From: Pontiellaceae bacterium B12227
GTDB taxonomy: Bacteria > Verrucomicrobiota > Kiritimatiellia > Kiritimatiellales > Pontiellaceae
Direction of reading: 5' to 3'
DNA length: 64,000 bases
NCBI GenBank assembly: GCA_029432775.1
Contig: JAROAZ010000026.1
Coordinates: 1 to 64,000, forward strand
The translations under genes were made by a program, and so were the position numbers. Shown here one piece after another: positions 6,313-14,847 of this stretch (the stretch's first letter is position 1; the number at the start of each line of letters is the position of its first letter). Under the pieces are notes generated by a model. That model saw nothing but the letters and a program-made list of their open reading frames with translations. It made no database searches and was not told the origin of the DNA.

Positions 6313-7683
6313 TTAGTACCTCCCCCTCAACTTCGACAAATCCAGCCCATAATCGAGCTTCACCAACTCCTCCAGCATAACCGAGGGATGCATATCTTTA
6401 CCGTATCTAGCGTGCTCGTCACTGATGAAAGCATCTGCATGCCCTGTCAACCGCATTTCGATACGTGGACTCATCTTGGCTTGGTTTTGGGCAAAGGTTA
6501 TCCATGTATGCCGGAGAGAATGGAAACAATAATTCCTCTTTCCAGATTTGTGGCAGGCAAGTTCCTCCTCGGTCAGAAACTTCGGTCTGAACCTGTCATT
6601 AAACCATCGGCTCATTCTCCGTCCCCAGTTCCCCTCCCCATGGTCCCTGACACCATGCCATAGACTGTTCCGAGCTGGATCAGATGCGTCGGTAATCCTT
6701 TGCTTGTGATAACGAAGAAGTCCGAGTTCGACCAAAGTGGGATGAACAGGAATCAATCTGCGGGAACGGGCATTCTTGAGACTCTTAGCGACCTCCCCTT
6801 CCGTCGTTATGTTGAAGCAAGGGATACCATCTACTTCAAATAGATCAGACACAGAGAGCTGAGCAATCTCGTTTAATCTGGCCCCCGTGTACAGGCAGCA
6901 CAACGTAATCCAGAAACGTTGATGCCTAAGATCACCCCCGGATGCCGTTTGCACTGCCAACAGGTTAACAATCCTCTGAAGTTGATCGACAGAATAGCTA
7001 TCCCGTTCTTTGCTTGGAGCTTTTTCCAATGGAAGCGTTAGGTCAACGACCGGGTTAATATCGAGGTATCCATACTTAACAGCATAATTGAAGACGGTGT
7101 TTATGTGACCGAGCTTATGGTTAACCGTTGCCGGTTTCATCGGCTGGGCATCGCACTCTTCCGCAATCGAACGGATAGGTCTGCCGACATATCTATTGAT
7201 CTTATAAAAATTCGGAGGGAGTCGAAGCAGTCCCTTGTCCCTGAACTCCAGAAGCATCTTTCTGGTGTACAGGTCAACAGGCAGGTCGCCCTGCCATTCA
7301 ATTAGAAGCCTGATCGCCGCTTTGCGAGCCGATATAGATGTTTTCTTACATGGCTTCGACTGCAGCAACTCATGCAATACCACCGACAGCAATGGTGCTT
7401 CAGCGACCGGCTTAAGCTGTGCAATGTTTAACGGCATCAAGAAGTCGGATGGGATGCATTGCTCGGGTGGAATCGTTGAGCCATGCCTGAATGCATGGAA
7501 CTGCCTCTTATATCGATCCCGCAACTCACACGCCTGAGCGAAAGCGGCAAATGGATCTATCGTACGGAGGCTTTTTGAAATCTCCCGCTTTCCTCCAAAA
7601 TGAATCCGAAGGTCTTCGGGGATGATCAAACGGAAATAAAACGTGTTTCCACGCTGATGGATGTGACTCAGTCGAACTTTCAT
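6313..7683 (-). CDS. Tyrosine-type site-specific integrase (DUF6538-type N-terminus)
   Basis: A 456-residue protein. The N-terminus (VRLSHIHQRGNTFYFRLIIP) is the DUF6538/AP2-like arm-binding region. A core-binding SAM-like domain follows, then the catalytic domain with Arg in YTGARLNEIAQL (near 297), HSLRHTWITF (His and Arg, near 400), TGHADAF, and a Tyr nucleophile in HARYGKD near 433. All key residues are present, so it should be active. The ATG at 7683 is preferred over the GTG at 7692 because AGGTGA lies 6-7 bases upstream. It sits 82 bp beyond the 3' end of tRNA-Leu on the same strand, the classic position for a tRNA-targeting island integrase. Confidence 0.92.
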   Translation of the reverse strand: MKVRLSHIHQRGNTFYFRLIIPEDLRIHFGGKREISKSLRTIDPFAAFAQACELRDRYKRQFHAFRHGSTIPPEQCIPSDFLMPLNIAQLKPVAEAPLLSVVLHELLQSKPCKKTSISARKAAIRLLIEWQGDLPVDLYTRKMLLEFRDKGLLRLPPNFYKINRYVGRPIRSIAEECDAQPMKPATVNHKLGHINTVFNYAVKYGYLDINPVVDLTLPLEKAPSKERDSYSVDQLQRIVNLLAVQTASGGDLRHQRFWITLCCLYTGARLNEIAQLSVSDLFEVDGIPCFNITTEGEVAKSLKNARSRRLIPVHPTLVELGLLRYHKQRITDASDPARNSLWHGVRDHGEGNWGRRMSRWFNDRFRPKFLTEEELACHKSGKRNYCFHSLRHTWITFAQNQAKMSPRIEMRLTGHADAFISDEHARYGKDMHPSVMLEELVKLDYGLDLSKLRGRY

Positions 7684-7765
7684 ATCTCTCACCTATTTGT
7701 GACAGACATGCAGCAAACGAGGCGAACGCTTTCGCATCCGCCTCGCTACAAACTACTTATGAAAA

Positions 7766-7852
7766 TGGTGCACCCGAATGGAGTCGAACCATCACGCCAT
7801 TGCTGGCACAAGAACCTGAATCTTGCGTGTCTACCAATTTCACCACGGGTGC
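7766..7852 (-). tRNA. tRNA-Leu (anticodon CAG)
   Basis: 87 bases on the minus strand including an encoded CCA. The acceptor arms GCACCCG and CGGGTGC pair, with A as discriminator. The anticodon stem CAAGA/TCTTG carries the loop TTCAGGT, giving CAG. A variable arm and the T arm (ATGG-TTCGACT-CCAT) are present. It lies between rnfE and the integrase, and its 3' end is the probable attachment site. Confidence 0.95.
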
Positions 7853-7921
7853 GATGAAGTTGAGGAATGTATATATCTGCTTCGGGTGAGTCAACGCCTG
7901 AAAGTGAAAAAAACACCCCTC

Positions 7922-7953
7922 TTCCAAACCTTGGAAAATTCCAGGGTTTGGAG
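7922..7953. repeat. Iterated palindrome TTCCAA-N3-TTGGAA, two adjacent copies
   Basis: TTCCAAACCTTGGAA (7922-7936) is perfect. TTCCAGGGTTTGGAG (7939-7953) has one change per arm. They end 2 bp before the rnfE stop, and no other terminator is visible after the rnf operon. Confidence 0.8.
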
Positions 7954-7954
7954 C

Positions 7955-8629
7955 CTATTTTTCTTCGCCGACATCACAGATATTACAGGTGGAGCAGTCC
8001 ATGGAAGCGGCTTTGTAGTTTTTGCCTTCTTTCCGCGCTTTTCGAATGTTGAGCGCATTCATGCCGGCCAGGAAAAGGCCGAGAATAATAAAGGCGCCGG
8101 GCGCGGAGGTCGGCAGCATAAAGTCGATCTGCCAGGCCGGAATCAGTTTAATCTGGAACAGCGATCCGCTTCCCAGAAATTCCCGAACCCCGCCGAGCGC
8201 AACCAGCGCCAGCGTAAAGCCAAGGCCCATACCAAGCGCATCGATGATCGATTTACCGACTCCGTTTTTAGAGGCAAAGGCTTCCGCACGGCCGAGCACC
8301 ACGCAGTTCACCACGATGAGCGGAATAAAGATGCCTAGCGCATTATAGAGCGACGCCGGCGCATAGGCCTGCATGGCAAGGTCGATCATGGTCACGAACG
8401 TGGCAATAATGACGATGTAGACCGGGATACGGATTTTTTTCGGCACAATGTTCCGAATACTGGAAACCACGACATTGCTACCGAGCAATACGAACATGGT
8501 GGCAATACCCATGCCCAGCCCGTTGGTTGCACTGGAGGTGACCCCCAGCGTCGGACACATGCCCAGCAACAGAACGAGGACCGGATTCTCTTTCCAGAGC
8601 CCTTTAGTAAATTCTTTCATCGCAGACAT
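7955..8629 (-). CDS. rnfE: Rnf complex subunit RnfE
   Basis: A 224-residue integral membrane subunit of the ferredoxin:NAD+ oxidoreductase (Rnf), which couples electron transfer to Na+ or H+ transport. It has several hydrophobic helices. Family landmarks are FTKGLWKENPVLVLLLGMCP at the N-terminus, ALGIFIPLIVVNCVVLGRAEAFA near residues 95-115, and GLGFTLALVALGGVREFLG near 135. The central Cys residues in GMCP and VVNCVV fit the membrane iron-sulfur site of the RnfA/RnfE pair. The start overlaps the rnfG stop (TAATG). The C-terminus is odd: after the last helix it ends in a Cys-rich tail, CSTCNICDVGEEK. Confidence 0.95.
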   Translation of the reverse strand: MSAMKEFTKGLWKENPVLVLLLGMCPTLGVTSSATNGLGMGIATMFVLLGSNVVVSSIRNIVPKKIRIPVYIVIIATFVTMIDLAMQAYAPASLYNALGIFIPLIVVNCVVLGRAEAFASKNGVGKSIIDALGMGLGFTLALVALGGVREFLGSGSLFQIKLIPAWQIDFMLPTSAPGAFIILGLFLAGMNALNIRKARKEGKNYKAASMDCSTCNICDVGEEK

Positions 8630-9321
8630 TATTCCGCTCCTTTTGAAAGGGTTTCGAGGTTATCGACCGCCGTCCTACTGACGGCATACACGGCTTCGCA
8701 AACCGCACGACTCGTGATGGTGGCCCCGGTTTTCCCGTTGATGGCGTCGCCGTCTTTCACAATGCCCCACACGTTATCTCCGGCTTTGCGGCCGGCATAC
8801 CAGTCGAGATATTTATTCGGCACCAGCCCTGTGACCGCTTCAGAACCCTGAATCAGGTCGACAATGGTTTTCTGCTGTTTCCGATCGGTGAGCGCCGTAC
8901 CGAGCCCGGGTGTTTCGGTCTGTGCCGTCACAATGACCGCACTGTTGGCCACATCGCCGGAACCGATGGAGCCCACGGTTCCGTCGGGCAGCAGGCCCAC
9001 CATCAGGGAAACTGTTCCGGAGAATCCGTCGTCGGTGTTATCCACCTTACCGGCATAACCGACGATTTTTCCGTCTTTACGGGCCGCGTAGAATGTGACA
9101 TCCCAGCCGCGGCCACACGTAAACGTTTGAAATTCGGTGGAAGGATCATTGTCGTAAGCCGGCAGCACCTGATCCATCGCCAGACTGATGGCCGCTTTTT
9201 TATTGGCCTCAATCTGCGGAGCCGTCATGGCCTGCACTCCGGACAGCAAACCGGCCGCAATGGCCGCAATGACGCCGAGGAAAGTTCCAAGCATTGGAAT
9301 ATTAATTTTCTTTTCGCTCAT
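8629..9321 (-). CDS. rnfG: Rnf complex subunit RnfG (covalent FMN)
   Basis: A 230-residue protein with one N-terminal membrane anchor (about residues 9-29) and a periplasmic flavin-binding domain. The flavinylation motif GKTGATITS lies near residue 197, with the Thr near 201 the expected FMN attachment point. The Rnf/Nqr-type C-terminal helix follows. In the complex it passes electrons between RnfD and the membrane iron-sulfur site. It starts 2 bp after the rnfD stop and overlaps rnfE. The 5' part of the gene contains a copy of the iterated palindrome (9285-9299), read as PMLG in the protein. Confidence 0.95.
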   Translation of the reverse strand: MSEKKINIPMLGTFLGVIAAIAAGLLSGVQAMTAPQIEANKKAAISLAMDQVLPAYDNDPSTEFQTFTCGRGWDVTFYAARKDGKIVGYAGKVDNTDDGFSGTVSLMVGLLPDGTVGSIGSGDVANSAVIVTAQTETPGLGTALTDRKQQKTIVDLIQGSEAVTGLVPNKYLDWYAGRKAGDNVWGIVKDGDAINGKTGATITSRAVCEAVYAVSRTAVDNLETLSKGAE

Positions 9322-9323
9322 GG

Positions 9324-10319
9324 TTATGCCTCCCCTTTAGCCGGCGCCGTGAAACCGAAGGGTTTTCGAATGGTGCTGCGGTCGATCAGCGGGACGAGCG
9401 CGTTCATAAAGAGAATGGCAAAACTGACCCCTTCGGGATAGCTGCCCCACAGACGAATGAGGCTGGTAATCAGGCCGCAACCGAAACCGAAGATCCACGC
9501 GCCTTTATGCGTCATGGGTGAAGTGACCATATCGGTGGCCATAAAGAAGGCTCCGAGCATCAGACCGCCGCTGAACACATGCACGAACGGCGAGTGATAC
9601 ACCTCGGGATTCACCAGATGCGCAATGCCGGTGATGGCAAACACTGTGCCGATAAACATCAGCGGGACTTCCCACTTGATCAGCTTGAATGCAATCAGAA
9701 TGGCACCGCCGATCAGCAGGGCCAGCACCGATGTTTCGCCCAGACAGCCGCCGACATTCCCGAGAACCATATCCTTAATAAAGGTCTCTCCGGGCGCGAG
9801 TCCGAGCGGGGTGGCCGCAGTAACGCCGTCAATGCCCATTACGCCGAGTTGCGGTTTGTCCCACGTGGTCATGAGCCCCGGGAAACCGATCAACAGTCCT
9901 ACCCGGGCCACCAGCACAGGATTAAACGGGTTATAGCCCAGACCGCCGTACAACTGCTTGCCGAGAATGATAGCCAGGAAGCCGCCAAGAATACAGATCC
10001 ACCAGGGTGCTCCGGCATTGAGGTTCATTCCCAGCAGCAGGCCGGTAAGAATGGCGCTGCCGTCTTTCCAGCTGGAGGGCCGTTTCATAAACTTGTTCCA
10101 GCCCTCTTCCGCCAGAACACATGATAGAGTGCAGAGAACCAGGACCTCAAGTGCTGCAAGGCCGAAGAACAGGACGGCAACAATCAGCGCCGGGGTCATG
10201 GCGGCCACGACGGTGAACATAATTTTATTGATCGTCGGCTTGTCGCGCATGTGCGGCGAGTTACTGACGACCAGCTTGGCCGGGTCCGGCAATTGAATGG
10301 TTGGCGTTTCTTCAGACAT
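9324..10319 (-). CDS. rnfD: Rnf complex subunit RnfD (covalent FMN)
   Basis: A 331-residue polytopic membrane protein of the NqrB/RnfD family. The N-terminus (VVSNSPHMRDKPTINKIMF) is typical. The covalent flavin motif is DGVTAATPLG near residue 165, and the glycine-rich GYNPFNPVLVARV lies just before it. Late helices include FFMATDMVTSPMTHKG, a highly conserved family signature. It is probably a route for the coupling ion. It lies 4 bp after rnfC and 2 bp before rnfG within one transcript. Confidence 0.96.
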   Translation of the reverse strand: MSEETPTIQLPDPAKLVVSNSPHMRDKPTINKIMFTVVAAMTPALIVAVLFFGLAALEVLVLCTLSCVLAEEGWNKFMKRPSSWKDGSAILTGLLLGMNLNAGAPWWICILGGFLAIILGKQLYGGLGYNPFNPVLVARVGLLIGFPGLMTTWDKPQLGVMGIDGVTAATPLGLAPGETFIKDMVLGNVGGCLGETSVLALLIGGAILIAFKLIKWEVPLMFIGTVFAITGIAHLVNPEVYHSPFVHVFSGGLMLGAFFMATDMVTSPMTHKGAWIFGFGCGLITSLIRLWGSYPEGVSFAILFMNALVPLIDRSTIRKPFGFTAPAKGEA

Positions 10320-10323
10320 AAAT

Positions 10324-11652
10324 CTATCCCTTTTTCCTCAGGCCGGCCTGAATCTCTATTTTGGCACGTTTAAACTGTTGATTGAGCGGGCGGTGCGACG
10401 GGCAGGAGTAGCTGCAGGATCCACACTCAATGCAGGCCATCACATTAAGTCGTTCGGCCCAGTCGAACCGCTTGTTTTCCACCGCCTGACTGATGGTGGC
10501 CGGAAGAATCTGCATCGGGCAGCAATCCACACAACGTCCGCAGCGAATGCACGGCTCGGAGGTGTATTGCGAAACTTCATCCTGCGAAATCAGCAGCACA
10601 CCGGAGGTGTTTTTCATCACGGTCACATTGAGCGAGCTCTGGGCAATGCCCATCATTGGTCCGCCGAGCAACAGTTTGGCCGGTTGCTCTGTAATTCCGC
10701 CCGCCAGTTCGAGTGCCTTGGTAACCGGCGTTCCAATACGGAACTTCCAGTTGCCAGGTTCGACCAGCGGCTTGCCGGTGACGGTCGTAATGCGCTCGAT
10801 GGAAGGCAGCCCCTTCACCACGGCATCCGCAATGGCGGCGGCCGAAGCCACGTTCTGCACCACACAGCCGACATCCATCGGCAGTTTGCCCACCGGAACT
10901 TCGCGACCGGTGACGGCATAAATTAATTGTTTTTCCGCACCCTGCGGGTAGTTGACCGGCAGACCCTGCACCTTGATGTTATATTTAGAAGCCACCTTGT
11001 TCAGCGCCTCAATGGCATCGGGCTTGTTGTTTTCAACACCGATGATGCCTGTTTTCAGCCCGAGAACGCGGGCAATGATGGCCGCACCGAGCACCACATC
11101 CTCGGCCTGCTCCAGCATCAGCCGGTGATCGGCGGTTAAATAGGGTTCGCACTCCGCTCCGTTCAAAATGAGAGTATCGACTGTTTTGCCTTCCGGCGGG
11201 GAGAGTTTGACGTGCGCCGGGAAGCCGGCTCCGCCCATACCAACAATGCCGGCATCCCAGATGCGCTGTTTCAGCACGGCGGCATCGGTTGTCTTCCAGT
11301 CGGCAATGGGTTCGAGCGGGCTGCCCCATTCGTCCTCTCCGTCGGCCGTGATTTCAATGCACGGCACGCTGATCCCTGTCGGCCCCGGCACTTTATCGAT
11401 GGCCTTAATGGTTCCGGAGGTCGGAGCGTGCAGCGGAACGGAAACAAAACCGGATGCATTGGCAAGCAACGATCCTTTTTTAACCGTGTCGCCTTTTTTA
11501 ACCAACAGCTCCGGAGGCGCGCCGATGTTCTGGTGCATGATCACTTTATAGCTGTCGAACAGCGGCGCTTCCTGAATGGCCTTGTGCGCGGAGAGCGCCT
11601 TCGAGTCGTTGGGGTGCACGCCCCCTTTAAATTTTCGTGGCTTGTCGCTCAT
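10324..11652 (-). CDS. rnfC: Rnf complex subunit RnfC (NADH/FMN/4Fe-4S)
   Basis: A 442-residue peripheral subunit that handles NAD(H). The N-terminal domain starts KFKGGVHP and has a lipoyl-like fold (VKKGDTVKKGSLLA). The Rossmann/FMN region contains GMGGAGFPAHVKLSPP near residue 150 and NGAECEPYLTADHRLM near 180. Two ferredoxin motifs follow, CIRCGRCVDCCP near 366 and CIECGSCSYSCP near 405, so two [4Fe-4S] clusters are expected. The length is typical of short RnfC without the Ala-rich tail. Its first codons overlap the rnfB 3' end by 4 bp. Confidence 0.96.
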   Translation of the reverse strand: MSDKPRKFKGGVHPNDSKALSAHKAIQEAPLFDSYKVIMHQNIGAPPELLVKKGDTVKKGSLLANASGFVSVPLHAPTSGTIKAIDKVPGPTGISVPCIEITADGEDEWGSPLEPIADWKTTDAAVLKQRIWDAGIVGMGGAGFPAHVKLSPPEGKTVDTLILNGAECEPYLTADHRLMLEQAEDVVLGAAIIARVLGLKTGIIGVENNKPDAIEALNKVASKYNIKVQGLPVNYPQGAEKQLIYAVTGREVPVGKLPMDVGCVVQNVASAAAIADAVVKGLPSIERITTVTGKPLVEPGNWKFRIGTPVTKALELAGGITEQPAKLLLGGPMMGIAQSSLNVTVMKNTSGVLLISQDEVSQYTSEPCIRCGRCVDCCPMQILPATISQAVENKRFDWAERLNVMACIECGSCSYSCPSHRPLNQQFKRAKIEIQAGLRKKG

Positions 11653-12479
11653 TTGGATTCTCCTGCATAAGCGCCTTTTGCATGTTCGGTATCGATGCGC
11701 AATGCGGTGGTGGGACAGGCTGCGGCCTCGACCAGTTCGGGGCCGGGCGGGTTTTCATAGTTGGTACGAATCAGGAATCCGTCAATTTCCATATGATCCT
11801 CTTCGCCTGAAGCCTTCACACATTTGCGGCAGGCGATACAGGCGGTCTTACAAACGGCACGTTTGGCGGCCCCTTTTTCCGGCGAGTTACAGTAGACATG
11901 GGTCGTGGCGGCTTCCGGCACCATAATAATGAGATCTTTAGGACAGGCGGCCACGCAGTTTTCGCAGCCTACGCAGAGTTCTTTATGAACAATCGCCAGG
12001 CCGTCCTTAATTTCAATGGCTCCGAACGGGCAGGCTTCGGCACAACTGCCGAAGCCGAGGCATCCGTAGTCGCACCCTTTCGCCCCGCCGGCAACGAGTA
12101 CTGCAGAACGGCAGTCGCGGACTCCGTTATATAGAGAACGAACCGTGTTGGGCACATCGCCGGAACAACGAACCAGCGCCACCATCTTATCCTTTTCTTC
12201 GGCAACAATGCCGAGATAGTCGGCAATCGCCGCAACATCTTCCGGCGAAGCCACCGGACATTGGTCCGGTGTGGCACTCTGGCTGACGACGCCTTTCGCA
12301 AAGTCGGCACAACCGGCATAGCCGCACCCGCCGCAGTTGGCACCGGGCAGCAGTTCGGTCACTTCTTCAATTCGTTCATCCACCTCAACCGCGAATGCCT
12401 TGGCCACAACCCCGATGATCACCCCCAGAAGAGCGCCCAGGATACCCACCGCGATAATTGCAATAATAGCTGTACTCAT
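11649..12479 (-). CDS. rnfB: Rnf complex subunit RnfB (ferredoxin-binding)
   Basis: A 276-residue subunit. One N-terminal transmembrane helix (about 4-27) is followed by the Fe-S domain NCGGCGYAGC at residues 48-57 with a further Cys near 74. C-terminal ferredoxin motifs include CLGFGSCAEACP (about 140-150), CVGCENCVAACP (about 168-180) and CKTACIACRKC. This subunit receives electrons from ferredoxin. It begins 12 bp after rnfA and overlaps rnfC by 4 bp. Confidence 0.96.
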   Translation of the reverse strand: MSTAIIAIIAVGILGALLGVIIGVVAKAFAVEVDERIEEVTELLPGANCGGCGYAGCADFAKGVVSQSATPDQCPVASPEDVAAIADYLGIVAEEKDKMVALVRCSGDVPNTVRSLYNGVRDCRSAVLVAGGAKGCDYGCLGFGSCAEACPFGAIEIKDGLAIVHKELCVGCENCVAACPKDLIIMVPEAATTHVYCNSPEKGAAKRAVCKTACIACRKCVKASGEEDHMEIDGFLIRTNYENPPGPELVEAAACPTTALRIDTEHAKGAYAGESK

Positions 12480-12491
12480 CGTGCTGATTCC

Positions 12492-13085
12492 TTAAACGAG
12501 CCCGGAGAAACCGAGAAATGCCATGGCAAGAATGCCGGCGGTGACAAGAGAGATGGCCGTGCCTTCAAAGGCTTCCGGAACATCAGCGAGGTCGAGCTTT
12601 TCCCGAAGGCTGGAAAATAGAATCAGGGCCAGCGCAAACCCCAGTGCAGAACAGAAGCCATAGATGGTTGCACCGTACCAGGTCGACTGGATGGACTCCG
12701 GTGCCGACTTGGCATTCAGCACCACGCAACCGAGCACGGCGCAGTTGGTTGTGATCAGCGGCAGGAAGATGCCGAGGCTTTCATACAGTTTCGCACTCAG
12801 TTTCTGCAGTATGATTTCAACCAGCTGCACCAGCGATGCAATGACCACGATGAAAACCAGCGTCTGCAGATACTCGAGTTTCATGGGCACCAGCAGAAAG
12901 CTGTTGATCAGCGAACTGACCAACGAAGCCAGTGTCATCACAAAGATCACCGCTCCGGACATACCCAATGCGGTATCCAGCTTTTTTGAAACCCCTAAGA
13001 ATGGACATATCCCTAAAAACTTCGACAAAACAAAGTTGTTTACGAGAATGGCCCCGACCGTGATCACGAGAAATTCGCTTAACAT
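12492..13085 (-). CDS. rnfA: Rnf complex subunit RnfA
   Basis: A 197-residue membrane protein and the first gene of the rnfABCDGE operon. Family markers are NNFVLSKFLGICPFLGVSKK near residues 16-35 and LGIFLPLITTNCAVLGC near 103-119. The paired Cys residues (ICP and NCAV) match those in RnfE and are thought to ligate the membrane iron-sulfur centre. About six helices are predicted. The gene order A-B-C-D-G-E is the standard one and supports all six assignments. The promoter should be in the AT-rich region 13086-13373. Confidence 0.96.
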   Translation of the reverse strand: MLSEFLVITVGAILVNNFVLSKFLGICPFLGVSKKLDTALGMSGAVIFVMTLASLVSSLINSFLLVPMKLEYLQTLVFIVVIASLVQLVEIILQKLSAKLYESLGIFLPLITTNCAVLGCVVLNAKSAPESIQSTWYGATIYGFCSALGFALALILFSSLREKLDLADVPEAFEGTAISLVTAGILAMAFLGFSGLV

Positions 13086-13373
13086 GATGTTACTACCCCT
13101 TCGGTTCTTGGAACACGAACAAAACGCTTATCATACCGATGCAATGCGCTTCGGCAACACAGATCAATTTTCTGCAGCATATTTAGAACGGGTTTCAATA
13201 ACACATTGATATAACGATATTAGTATCGATTAAAATATACCGTAACATCCACATAACCTCTTCGTCCCCATCATTTTTTAAATCTGAATTATTTCAACAT
13301 GGAGCAAAAAATTATTGATAATTATTTGCATCTAACTTATACGAGTAGCCCATTCAGCAACGGAGGAGAATCC
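13086..13373. promoter_or_regulatory. AT-rich divergent promoter region (rnf operon / RHH-like gene)
   Basis: The stretch 13190-13320 is far more AT-rich than its surroundings. On the minus strand TTACGG, 17 bases, TAATAT (about 13248 down to 13220) could be a sigma-70-type promoter for rnfA. The inverted repeat CGATA-TTAG-TATCG (13215-13228) overlaps its -10 region and is a candidate operator. These are guesses from pattern only. Confidence 0.35.
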
Positions 13374-13553
13374 ATGAGCACAAATCCAATAGGTAAAGGA
13401 ACGAAAACCATCGGCATTAACATGTCTGGCGAGATGGCCGGAGAACTGACTGACCGCGCAGAATCAATGCACCTTTCTGTCAGCAAATACTGTAAAATTA
13501 TTTTACAGCAGTGGGTAGAATCGGGAAATAAACTGAACCTGACCGAGCGCTAG
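13374..13553 (+). CDS. Small ribbon-helix-helix-like protein (59 aa)
   Basis: The ATG at 13374 follows GGAGGAG 7 bases upstream, so the 59-residue version is preferred to the longer frame from 13299. The core reads KTIGINMSGEMAGELTDRAE then MHLSVSKYCKIILQQWVES. A short strand with alternating polar residues, a helix and a second helix match a CopG/MetJ-type ribbon-helix-helix DNA-binding fold. It is transcribed divergently from rnf and has its own terminator. It could regulate a neighbour or itself. No toxin partner is adjacent. Confidence 0.65.
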   Translation: MSTNPIGKGTKTIGINMSGEMAGELTDRAESMHLSVSKYCKIILQQWVESGNKLNLTER

Positions 13554-13557
13554 TCGC

Positions 13558-13572
13558 TTCCAGCGTTTGGAA
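13558..13572. repeat. Iterated palindrome copy TTCCAGCGTTTGGAA
   Basis: One mismatch from the consensus. It starts 5 bp after the stop of the RHH-like gene and before its terminator. Confidence 0.7.
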
Positions 13573-13580
13573 CATTTCGT

Positions 13581-14813
13581 TCAGCCGGCCTCACCGAGGT
13601 CGGCTTTTTTCATATAAACCCGCAAACCCAGCGTGTTAAACACCAAGGTAAACAAGCACATCACCAACGCCGCCAACAGGAACAGGTTGCGATAGGCATA
13701 GTCCTGCGGAATCATCAGAACCAGCGCAACGGACAGCGCGCCTTTCAGACCGCCAAGATTGAGCACATGCTGCCACGCCAGCGGAATGCGGATGCGAACG
13801 AGCCTGAGCGCCGCACCGAATCCATAGACCACGACACTCCGGGCCATCAGCAAAGAAGCCAGAGAAATCAACAGAAGCCGCCAATGAAACTCACAGGAAT
13901 GCGCTCCGATCTCCGCTCCGAGCATAAAAAACAGAATTGAATTCGCCAGTTCGCTTAAAAAATTCCAGAAGTCGCGATCAAACTCCACCAGCTCCCGCCC
14001 CGGCATAATCTCTTTGGGATACTTCAGCAAAACCAGCTTCATCGTTATGGTGGCAGCCATCACCGCCATCACGCCGGATACGTCCAGTCCTGCCTGAGCC
14101 GCACAGAAGACAAGATAAACAAAAAGAAGCGGCATCAGCGGACCAATGAAGTGGCTCTTCAGGGCTTTCCAGTTCCGCATCAGTGCCATACATGCCCAAC
14201 CGGCCGCCATGCCCATCAGTATGGCGGCACCCATGGACAGAACAAACTTCAGCACCCCCTGACTAAAGAGTAATTCATGCCCCTCTACCACTTTCCCGAA
14301 CATTAATGAAAAGAGAATGACTGTGGTTCCATCGTTCAGGAGCGACTCCCCTTCCACCAGCATTTTTAATTTTTCCGGGACAGGGAACACCTTGAAAATG
14401 GCCGAGACTGCAACCGGATCGGTGGCCGACATGATGGCACAGAAGAAGAGAACATCCATCCAGGGCAGGTCCGTGAGGAGTCGGATGGGCAGAGCCATGG
14501 CAAACATGCTCAACAGAATCCCCAGCGTAGCCAACAGCACGGAGGGCAGTGCTACCCGCAAGGCAATTTTCATCCGCAGCTTGCGGGAAGAATCAAAGAT
14601 CAGCACCGGAAGTAAAATGTAGAGAATCACATCCGGAGAAAGACGGATCCAGGGCAGTTCAGTCAAAGTGAACTTTTGAACAATTCCATATCCGGTGCCG
14701 AAAAGCACCACCCAGCACACAACGGGCAGCGGGGAATTCCGGAAATAGTGTGAGATAGCACAAAGTGCAATCAGGAAGAAACAGACAAATACCAAGCCAT
14801 GCACAACATCCAT
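13581..14813 (-). CDS. Na+/H+ antiporter, CPA1/NhaP type
   Basis: A 410-residue polytopic membrane protein with about 12 helices. Landmarks are LPVLIFDSSRKL near residue 70 (the LF(D/E) motif of CPA1 exchangers), FCAIMSATDPVAVSAIFKV near 128-146 (the ATDPV motif), and EGESLLNDGTTVILF near 154 with the ND pair of the ion site. It would exchange cytoplasmic Na+ for protons, fitting a Na+-coupled energy metabolism with Rnf next door. The start is ATG at 14813. The 3' end is convergent with the RHH-like gene. Confidence 0.9.
   Translation of the reverse strand: MDVVHGLVFVCFFLIALCAISHYFRNSPLPVVCWVVLFGTGYGIVQKFTLTELPWIRLSPDVILYILLPVLIFDSSRKLRMKIALRVALPSVLLATLGILLSMFAMALPIRLLTDLPWMDVLFFCAIMSATDPVAVSAIFKVFPVPEKLKMLVEGESLLNDGTTVILFSLMFGKVVEGHELLFSQGVLKFVLSMGAAILMGMAAGWACMALMRNWKALKSHFIGPLMPLLFVYLVFCAAQAGLDVSGVMAVMAATITMKLVLLKYPKEIMPGRELVEFDRDFWNFLSELANSILFFMLGAEIGAHSCEFHWRLLLISLASLLMARSVVVYGFGAALRLVRIRIPLAWQHVLNLGGLKGALSVALVLMIPQDYAYRNLFLLAALVMCLFTLVFNTLGLRVYMKKADLGEAG
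13583..13610 (+). terminator. Rho-independent terminator of the RHH-like gene
   Basis: AGCCGgCCTC-ACC-GAGGtCGGCT followed by TTTTTT. The stem overlaps the last codons of the convergent antiporter gene. Confidence 0.8.
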
Positions 14814-14828
14814 TCTCTACACCCTGCT

Positions 14829-14843
14829 TTCCAATGATTGGAA
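14829..14843. repeat. Iterated palindrome copy TTCCAATGATTGGAA
   Basis: A perfect copy in the 34-bp gap between the acyltransferase stop and the antiporter start. Confidence 0.85.
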
Positions 14844-14847
14844 ACTG

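Noticed and set aside
6042..6316. Short plus-strand open frames near the integrase
   Set aside because: They run through tandem repeats and hairpins, lack an RBS and have low-complexity products.
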